56,226 bases of DNA from Paraburkholderia silviterrae (GTDB lineage Bacteria > Pseudomonadota > Gammaproteobacteria > Burkholderiales > Burkholderiaceae), in contig NZ_SMRP01000040.1 of assembly GCF_004353915.1 (NCBI RefSeq), positions 1 to 56,226 of the forward strand, in the 5' to 3' direction. The notes beneath the pieces were generated by a model. The model saw only the letters and a list, made by a program, of their open reading frames with translations. It ran no database searches and was not told the origin of the DNA. Shown here piece after piece: positions 51,062 through 56,226 of the stretch; the stretch's first letter is position 1, and each line of letters starts with the position of its first letter. A program made the translations under genes and the position numbers.

Positions 51062-51490
51062 ATGTTCAACAAGAAGAAACCCCAGCCGGGCATCGCCCAA
51101 ACCAAGCTCGCGACCTTGATTGCCGAGGATGTCCGCATCACGGGCAATCTGGAATTCGCCGATGGGCTGCGGCTCGACGGCCAGGTCAACGGCAATGTCA
51201 GCAGCAAGGCAGGCGCACAGACGCTGCTCGTGCTGAGCGAGCGCAGCACCGTGCAGGGCAACGTGCACGGCTACGACATCGTGGTCAACGGGCGCATCGT
51301 CGGCGACGTGATCGCCGATCATTTCGTCGAGTTGCAGGCGAACGCGCACGTGGTCGGCAACATCTACTACCAGCAATTGCAGATGGATTGCGGCGCGAGC
51401 GTGGACGGCAAGCTCACGAAGCGCGACCCGGGCGAGGCGCCGAGCCTGCTGCTCGATACGTCCGTCGTGGACGTAGAGGTACACAGCTGA
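51062..51490 (+). CDS. Bactofilin (polymer-forming cytoskeletal protein)
   Basis: The 142-residue product begins MFNKKKPQPG, a short basic tail often used for membrane contact, followed by a right-handed beta-helix core of repeated short strands (IAEDVRITGNLEFADGLRLD; GQVNGNV; RSTVQGNVHGYDIVVNGRI; VGDVIADHFVEL). Bactofilins polymerise without nucleotides and position wall enzymes. A GTG at 51053 would add three residues. It is the last gene of the M23 - coiled coil - bactofilin set. Confidence 0.93.
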   Translation: MFNKKKPQPGIAQTKLATLIAEDVRITGNLEFADGLRLDGQVNGNVSSKAGAQTLLVLSERSTVQGNVHGYDIVVNGRIVGDVIADHFVELQANAHVVGNIYYQQLQMDCGASVDGKLTKRDPGEAPSLLLDTSVVDVEVHS

Positions 51491-51807
51491 TTCTTGCCGC
51501 TGCGCGCGCAGGCTCGCGCGGTTTCGCGCGTTTTCCGTTACACTTCCCGGCATGTCACGTCAGCCGAATCCCTTCGCCACGCCATTGATCGTCGCCGCTT
51601 CGCGCGCGACGCGTGCGTGCGCGCAGGCCTCGTGCGCGTGCGTGAAAGCCAAAAAACAGCCGCTCATCTGACCGGAGCTCGCTGTTCCGTCGGATGTGCG
51701 ATGGAACGGCCTGCCGGCGGCGCCCCGCCTCTTTCTCTCTCCTGGCTTGCCCGATTTCCGCGTACGGATCGACGGACCTTCCATACGGTCGCGTTCAAGG
51801 GAAAGTC
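51491..51807. other. Intergenic region before dapA-like gene
   Basis: A 39-codon ORF (51552-51671) is present but has no ribosome site or recognisable feature. Otherwise I see no structure; the dapA promoter is likely here. Confidence 0.35.
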
Positions 51808-52662
51808 ATGTCTTCGTTTTCGGGTATCTGGATTCCGCTCGTCACGCCGTTCAATCGCGGCGCCGTCGATCACGAGGCGCTCGACGCGCTCGTGCGCCAC
51901 TATGCGCAGGCGGGCGTAGCGGGTTTTGTTGCGCTCGGCACGACGGGCGAGCCGGCCGCGCTCGACGATCGCGAGCAGGACGCCGTGCTTGCCACCGTGC
52001 TCGCGAGCGCGGGCGGCTTGCCGGTGGTCGCGGGCGTGAGCGGTAATCACACGCAGTCGGTATGCGAGCGCGTCGCCGCGCTCAACGAGACGCCGGTTGC
52101 GGGTGTGCTGGCGGCGGCGCCGTATTACATCCGTCCGTCGCAGGCGGGTGTGATCGGCCATTTCATGGCGCTCGCCGACGCGAGCCGCAAGCCCGTGATC
52201 CTCTACGACATTCCCGCGCGCACCGGCGTGCAGCTCGAATTGCCGACCTTGCTCGAGCTGGCGGGCCATGCGCGCATCGTCGCGGTGAAGGATTGCGGCG
52301 GCTCGCTCGAGAAGACGCTCGCGCTGATCCTCGACGGCCGCCTGCAGGTGCTCTGCGGCGAGGACATCGAAATGTTCGGCGTGCTGTGCGCGGGCGCGAG
52401 CGGTGCGATTGCGGCGTCGGCGCATCTGTTGCCGGAGCGTTTCGTGGCGATGGAGCGGGCGCTGCGCGAGGGACGTCTCGCCGAAGCGCGCGCGCTCTGG
52501 CACGCACTCGTGCCGCTCGTGCGCGCGGCGTTCGCGGAGCCGAATCCGGGGCCGGTGAAGGCGGCGCTGGCACGGCGCGGGCTCATTCGCAACGAGCTGC
52601 GCGCACCGATGACGTGTGCGAGCGAGGCGCTGGAAGAAACGTTGGGAAGGATGGTGGCGTGA
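51808..52662 (+). CDS. dapA: 4-hydroxy-tetrahydrodipicolinate synthase-like aldolase
   Basis: A 284-residue class I aldolase. GTTGE lies in FVALGTTGEPAAL, the catalytic Tyr in APYYIRPSQ and the Schiff-base Lys in IVAVKDCGGSLEKT. DapA condenses pyruvate with aspartate semialdehyde for lysine and peptidoglycan; other members act on related aldehydes. Burkholderiaceae usually have several DapA-like genes, so this may be a paralogue. ATG 51808 has AGGGAAA upstream. Converges with the DUF2866-like gene. Confidence 0.85.
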   Translation: MSSFSGIWIPLVTPFNRGAVDHEALDALVRHYAQAGVAGFVALGTTGEPAALDDREQDAVLATVLASAGGLPVVAGVSGNHTQSVCERVAALNETPVAGVLAAAPYYIRPSQAGVIGHFMALADASRKPVILYDIPARTGVQLELPTLLELAGHARIVAVKDCGGSLEKTLALILDGRLQVLCGEDIEMFGVLCAGASGAIAASAHLLPERFVAMERALREGRLAEARALWHALVPLVRAAFAEPNPGPVKAALARRGLIRNELRAPMTCASEALEETLGRMVA

Positions 52663-52687
52663 AACTGCGGGGAGAATCGCTGCGCGA

Positions 52688-52718
52688 GCGGCGCGTCCCG
52701 AACTATGGGACGCGCCGC
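52688..52718. terminator. Strong hairpin between convergent dapA and DUF2866-like genes
   Basis: A perfect 12-bp stem, GCGGCGCGTCCC (52688-52699) with GGGACGCGCCGC (52707-52718), around a 7-nt loop. No T-run follows on either side. Confidence 0.6.
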
Positions 52719-52725
52719 AGAGCCC

Positions 52726-53052
52726 CTAGCTCGTGGCGCGCGCGCTGGCGGTGCTGCGCGCGCGGCGCCGCGTGCGCGGGCGTTCGGCGTCCACCGCTTC
52801 GCCATTGAGCAGGATGCGGCGGCCTGGCACGTGCTCCGCCACGAGGCGCGCGATGTCGAGCGCCGAGCTCTCGGCGGGCACGACCTGGCGGCGCGCGCCG
52901 TCGTCGAGCGGCGTGGTCCATTCGACCAGCCGATAAGCACGGCCCCATGGATTCTGCAGCGGCATGGAGACACGGCACGACGCAACGCGTGTAGTCGAGC
53001 CGTCGCGCAGCAGGGACTGCAAGTGCATCAGCACATCGTCGTCTTCAACCAT
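52726..53052 (-). CDS. Small conserved protein, probably DUF2866 family
   Basis: The 108-residue product has no signal or helix. Its middle reads CRVSMPLQNPWGRAYRLVEW and RRQVVPAESSALDIARLVAE, and the tail is basic. I associate these segments with DUF2866, a Burkholderia-restricted family of unknown function, from memory. ATG 53052 follows a strong GAGGAGG site. A terminator-like hairpin lies in its leader. Confidence 0.7.
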   Translation of the reverse strand: MVEDDDVLMHLQSLLRDGSTTRVASCRVSMPLQNPWGRAYRLVEWTTPLDDGARRQVVPAESSALDIARLVAEHVPGRRILLNGEAVDAERPRTRRRARSTASARATS

Positions 53053-53080
53053 GACCTTGCTCCTCCTCGGCTAACCGCAC

Positions 53081-53108
53081 AAAAAAACGCCGCCGATGCT
53101 CCGGCGGC
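53081..53108 (-). terminator. Terminator-like hairpin in the leader of the DUF2866-like gene
   Basis: GCCGCCG (53089-53095) pairs with CGGCGGC (53102-53108); leftward the stem is followed by seven U (53087-53081). It ends 29 bp before the start codon at 53052, so it either terminates the DUF3562-like transcript or attenuates the DUF2866-like gene. Confidence 0.7.
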
Positions 53109-53289
53109 TCAACAGGGGTGAGCGTATGTTTGCAGCGAAGAATTAAACCAGGCTTAAGAGGCGGTGCTGGCCGCGCGCGAGCGACACGCGAGTCGGGCGC
53201 ATGCAGCCGTGACAGGCGCGCGAAAGCCCGCCGCGCGAACCGCGGTTCGCGCGGGAGAGGCAACGAGCTGGCAGGAGTGGGGCGAGCGA

Positions 53290-53487
53290 TCAGTGCGGTT
53301 TCGCGCTGTTTTGTCGCAGGGTTGCGCGGACCTTGCGCGCGGCGAAGAGCGGGAGAAAGTCGAGGATGCGTGCGTCGGCGCGATAGTTGTCGAGCGCGTC
53401 GGCGTAGATGCGGGCTACCGTTTCCTCGGGTGTATTGGTCTCTTCGGCGATGCTGTGGACGATTTGCTCGGCGTCGACTTGGGGCAT
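53290..53487 (-). CDS. Small conserved protein, DUF3562-like
   Basis: A 65-residue cytoplasmic protein. VDAEQIVHSIAEETNTPEET, VARIYADALDNY and ILDFLPLFAARKVRATLR fit DUF3562, a short helical family of unknown function in this lineage. ATG 53487 has GGAGAA upstream. Confidence 0.8.
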   Translation of the reverse strand: MPQVDAEQIVHSIAEETNTPEETVARIYADALDNYRADARILDFLPLFAARKVRATLRQNSAKPH

Positions 53488-53617
53488 GGTGGTTCTCCAG
53501 TCAGCCAGTGGGCGGGGCAGGCGGAACTGCAATTCAAGGACAAACTCGCGCGCGGCGCCAATTGAATCGGCCTATCGGGAACCGAGCGACGCTGCGAGAA
53601 AGCGCGCCCATGTGCAT

Positions 53618-53654
53618 CGTCCCCGGCCCGGGCATGGCGCCCTGGCCGGGGACG
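53618..53654. repeat. 11-bp stem downstream of the Old Yellow Enzyme gene
   Basis: CGTCCCCGGCC (53618-53628) pairs with GGCCGGGGACG (53644-53654). No U-tract; it may protect the 3' end of the leftward mRNA. Confidence 0.5.
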
Positions 53655-53689
53655 AGTGAGCGAAGCTGCGCGCCATGCGCGCTCGCCGC

Positions 53690-54751
53690 TTACGCCACGC
53701 TTTCGAGCGACGGATAGTCCGTGTAGCCGGTTTCTCCGCGTGCGTAGTAGGTCGACGGATTTGGCGCATTGAGCGGCGCGTTCATTTCGAAGCGGCGCGG
53801 CAGATCCGGGTTCGCGATGAAGAGCTGGCCCCAGGCGACGGCGTCGGCTTCGCCATCCGCGAGCACGCGTTGCGCCGCCTCCAGCGTGAACTTCTCATTT
53901 GCAATGTACGGGCCGCCGAATTCGGCCTTCAATTGCGGACCGAGACGGTTTTCGCCGAGCGACTCGCGCGCGAACAGGAACGCAATCTTGCGCTTGCCGA
54001 GCTCGCGTGCGACGTAGCCGAAGGTTGCTGCGGGGTTCGAATCGCCCATCGTGTGGGCGTCGCCGCGCGGAGCGATATGGACGCCCACGCGATTCGGCCC
54101 CCAGACGTCGATGCACGCGTCGGTAATCTCCAGCAGCAGGCGCGCACGATTTTCAATCGAGCCGCCGTAGGCGTCGGTGCGCTCGTTGGTGCTGTCCTGC
54201 AGGAACTGGTCGAGCAGATAGCCGTTCGCGCCGTGAATCTCTACGCCATCGAAGCCTGCGGCCTTCGCATTGAGCGCGCCCTGGCGGAATGCGGCAATGA
54301 CGCCGGCAATCTCGTCGGTGTCGAGCGCGCGGGGCGTGACGTAGGCGCGCTGCGGTCGCACGAGGCTCACGTTGCCCTGCGCCGCGATGGCGCTCGGCGC
54401 GACGGGTAGCGCGCCGTCGAGGAAGAGCGGGTCCGAGATGCGGCCCACGTGCCACAGCTGCAGGAAGATGCGCCCGCCCGCTGCATGCACGGCCTCGGTC
54501 ACGAGCTTCCAGCCCTCGACCTGTTCCTGCGACCAGACGCCCGGCGTTTCCGCGTAGCCCACGCCCTGCGGCGTGACCGAGGTCGCCTCGCTGATGATGA
54601 GGCCCGCCGAGGCGCGCTCCGCGTAGTACTTCGCCATCAGCGCATTGGGCACGCGCGCCTCGCCTGAGCGCTGGCGCGTGAGCGGCGCCATGATGATGCG
54701 GTTGGGCAGCGTGAGGTCGCCGATTTGAATGGGGTCGAAAAGCGTTGCCAT
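53690..54751 (-). CDS. Old Yellow Enzyme-type flavin ene-reductase
   Basis: A 353-residue FMN enzyme. N-terminal NRIIMAPLTRQRS (FMN contact), LQLWHVGRISDP, the substrate His-Asn pair in GVEIHGANGYLLDQFLQDSTN, and AYGGSIENRARLLLEI are characteristic of NemA/OYE ene-reductases, which reduce electrophilic alkenes, nitro compounds or glycerol trinitrate with NADPH. ATG 54751 has AAGGTG upstream. An ArsR regulator gene lies 92 bp upstream in the same direction. Confidence 0.94.
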   Translation of the reverse strand: MATLFDPIQIGDLTLPNRIIMAPLTRQRSGEARVPNALMAKYYAERASAGLIISEATSVTPQGVGYAETPGVWSQEQVEGWKLVTEAVHAAGGRIFLQLWHVGRISDPLFLDGALPVAPSAIAAQGNVSLVRPQRAYVTPRALDTDEIAGVIAAFRQGALNAKAAGFDGVEIHGANGYLLDQFLQDSTNERTDAYGGSIENRARLLLEITDACIDVWGPNRVGVHIAPRGDAHTMGDSNPAATFGYVARELGKRKIAFLFARESLGENRLGPQLKAEFGGPYIANEKFTLEAAQRVLADGEADAVAWGQLFIANPDLPRRFEMNAPLNAPNPSTYYARGETGYTDYPSLESVA

Positions 54752-54843
54752 GTGTTCACCTTGTTGCGGGCGCGGCCCGCGGCCTTGATTCGATACGGGA
54801 AAAGAAGCCGACCTTGCCGATCGGCTTGCGACGATGCTCGCCG

Positions 54844-55173
54844 TCACAACTGCTTGCTCACGAGGGCCAGAAACGCCTCGATAACCGGCTCGTTGCGCTT
54901 GAAGAACACCCATTGGCCGACGCGTTTGGACGTGACGAGTCCCGCCTTCTGCAGCGCGGCCAGATGCGCCGACACGGTGGATTGCGAGAGCGCGCAGTGC
55001 GCGTCGATCCGGCCCGCGCAGACGCCGTGCTCGAGCGGGAGCTCCTGATCGGCGAAATGGACCTTCGGCTCGCGCAGGCACGCAAGGATCTCGCGCCGCA
55101 CGGGATTGGCCAGCGCCTTGTAGATCGCGTCGACGTCGATGTCGAGTGTTGGGGTCGGTTGGGATTTCTTCAT
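54844..55173 (-). CDS. ArsR-family transcriptional regulator
   Basis: The 109-residue product is a winged-helix ArsR/SmtB protein (IYKALANPVRREILACL; LSQSTVSAHLAALQKAGLV; KRVGQWVFFKRN). The classical metal-binding ELCVCDL motif of helix 3 is absent; Cys residues occur at CAGRIDAHC instead, which might sense electrophiles by thiol modification. It precedes the Old Yellow Enzyme gene and probably controls it. Confidence 0.9.
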   Translation of the reverse strand: MKKSQPTPTLDIDVDAIYKALANPVRREILACLREPKVHFADQELPLEHGVCAGRIDAHCALSQSTVSAHLAALQKAGLVTSKRVGQWVFFKRNEPVIEAFLALVSKQL

Positions 55174-55202
55174 CGGGGTTGCATCGTAACTGTGCGAATC
55201 AT

Positions 55203-55222
55203 ATATCGCATTTTAACGATAT
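55203..55222 (-). promoter_or_regulatory. Candidate ArsR operator
   Basis: ATATCG (55203-55208) and CGATAT (55217-55222) form a dyad with an 8-bp centre, 29 bp upstream of the arsR start, within AT-rich DNA. Confidence 0.5.
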
Positions 55223-55957
55223 GGGCGATGACACTGATTTCAAGAGGGTTGTCGATATCGACATACAAAAAAGTGTGCACTTCGGAGAAAGGGGCCGAAA
55301 GAGACAAAAGAGAACGCGCCTGACATTTCATATAACGGGATGTCATCGTATGTCTATGAATTGTTGTGGTATTTTTCGTTGATCGTGCATCTATGGTCCA
55401 CTTCGTTCTCGCGGCTCTTACGAATTCTTCTGAGTCAAAATACTTCGTATAACTAATCTAATGTGCGCACTTCGCAATACTGGTGGGCTCTCCAGAGAAC
55501 CTTTCGTCTTTATTTCAGATCCCGCCGCTGTTCGCATCAAGCTCTCAATGATGGCTGACGGGGCCAGCGTTCCACTGTGGCACCACGTTTGGCCGGCAGA
55601 AGTGCTGTTGATGGCTGTGCGTGTCGCAGAAGTAGCGAATTGGTCGCGAGCGGGGGTACGGAATGGGGCAAGAGCTTTTCAAACTCCAGGTGAAAGACTT
55701 TTGAGCGGGATTGCGATCCCGACTTAGGGTGGGCGGTGACGGATATGGTTGTTTGGGGGGAAATGTTGGATCCAGTGTGACCGTTTCCGGGTACGTTTGA
55801 GCGGCTGTGTGCGCAGTTTGACGTCTCAGAAGCGGATCGTTCGTGCTTTGTGTTGAACGGAACGATCGTCGTCAGATGGAGGGCCGGCGATCGGGGACTA
55901 TTCAATTCGATCCGAGATCTCGGGAGGGCGAGTGGTGAGCCCTCGCATCTACCGTTC
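55223..55957. other. AT-richer non-coding stretch before the rRNA operon
   Basis: I find no supported gene in about 735 bp. ORFs at 55461-55727 (+) and 55537-55905 (-) overlap each other, lack ribosome sites and have no domain features. Base composition is visibly lower in GC than the coding DNA to the left. Confidence 0.5.
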
Positions 55958-56017
55958 GCGATATTTTTATTAAATATCCGAATTTCGCTTGACGGGAGAT
56001 TCTCGTCCGCGCATAAT
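55958..56017 (+). promoter_or_regulatory. rRNA operon promoter with UP-like element
   Basis: -35 TTGACG (55989-55994), exact 17-bp spacer, -10 CATAAT (56012-56017), followed by the GC-rich discriminator TCGCCTCCC typical of stringently controlled promoters. An AT-rich tract (55960-55985) just upstream resembles an UP element. Confidence 0.8.
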
Positions 56018-56024
56018 TCGCCTC

Positions 56025-56226
56025 CCTGTTGATGCAGGGCGCAAAAAAAACAGCGGATTTAGCTGATTTTTGAGCGATCGATCTTTAAAAATTTACAGCC
56101 GATAAGTGTGGGCGCTTGATTCGATCTAGCTCCTCGCCGTGATTTTTTATCCGGTGAGAAAAGCACAAGTATCAAGAGTCTCACACTAAAGTAAGTCAGG
56201 TTTTTGAATTTATTCAAATTCCTGTC
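56025..56226 (+). other. 5' leader of a 16S rRNA transcript (gene beyond window)
   Basis: The segment TCTTTAAAAATTTACAG (56082-56098) matches the boxA-type antitermination element of rRNA leaders, and GTGTGGGCGCTTGAT (56106-56120) follows as in known Burkholderia rrn leaders. The last 40 bp hold an inverted repeat expected for the pre-16S processing stem. The mature 16S start is not reached. Confidence 0.85.

Noticed and set aside
51552..51671. 39-codon ORF in front of the dapA-like gene
   Set aside because: No ribosome site and no recognisable feature; most likely part of the dapA leader.
55461..55905. Overlapping ORFs before the rRNA promoter
   Set aside because: Opposite-strand ORFs overlapping each other, no ribosome sites, codon use unlike neighbours.

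Overview
The window is chromosomal DNA from a high-GC betaproteobacterium, most likely Burkholderiaceae of the Paraburkholderia/Caballeronia/Burkholderia group. Reasons are the codon use, several lineage-typical small families (a DUF4148 protein, a DUF3562-like and a DUF2866-like protein), a Burkholderia-type porin, the aspartate carbamoyltransferase with an N-terminal extension, and a ribosomal RNA promoter and leader at the right edge. I see no phage, IS transposase, CRISPR array or tRNA. The identification rests on protein and motif recognition only; no database search was run.

Layout, left to right. 1-12.4 kb: end of a Pro/Ala-rich protein, a HypC-like orphan, a periplasmic parvulin, the copper ATPase CopA behind a MerR/CueR-type promoter, a DUF1254-like lipoprotein, a large DUF748/AsmA-like envelope protein, and a MocR regulator. 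12.5-18.6 kb: an ABC importer of the polyamine/opine type (ATPase, binding protein, two permeases) divergent from the MocR gene, with a convergent amidase. 18.8-24.3 kb: a leftward operon tetR-hlyD-ABC ATPase-ABC2 permease-outer membrane factor, a complete tripartite efflux set with translationally coupled genes. 24.5-33.3 kb: a LuxR-type response regulator, a His/Asp-rich periplasmic protein, an acyl-CoA synthetase divergent from a Crp/Fnr regulator, a DUF4148 protein, a LysE exporter, an FtsI-like penicillin-binding protein outside any division cluster, and a chemoreceptor pseudogene.

33.8-38.6 kb is a 2-aminoethylphosphonate biosynthesis set: PEP mutase fused to a nucleotidyltransferase, phosphonopyruvate decarboxylase (4-base overlap), and AEP transaminase. 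A 584-bp imperfect inverted-repeat element sits between the last two genes. 38.6-43.3 kb: a leftward operon of N-formylglutamate deformylase, IclR regulator and YfcC-like carrier, divergent from a porin; an identical 19-bp palindrome lies in front of both transcription units and is the best candidate for the IclR operator.

43.4-56.2 kb: a PepSY membrane protein behind a Fur-box-like site, a 49-residue Asp-Pro-rich small protein, a MobA/MocA-like nucleotidyltransferase, a cyclic-nucleotide-domain/thioredoxin-reductase-like fusion without the CxxC pair, an HTH-extended aspartate carbamoyltransferase, an M23 peptidase - membrane coiled-coil - bactofilin cell-shape module, a DapA paralogue, two lineage-specific small proteins, an Old Yellow Enzyme with an ArsR regulator, then about 1 kb of AT-richer non-coding DNA ending in an rRNA promoter and 16S leader. 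The 16S gene itself lies beyond the right edge.

Most content is ordinary accessory metabolism. The items most worth following are the phosphonate set with its fused activating domain, the paired IclR-type operators, the bactofilin module, and the orphan HypC-like protein that lacks the defining cysteine.
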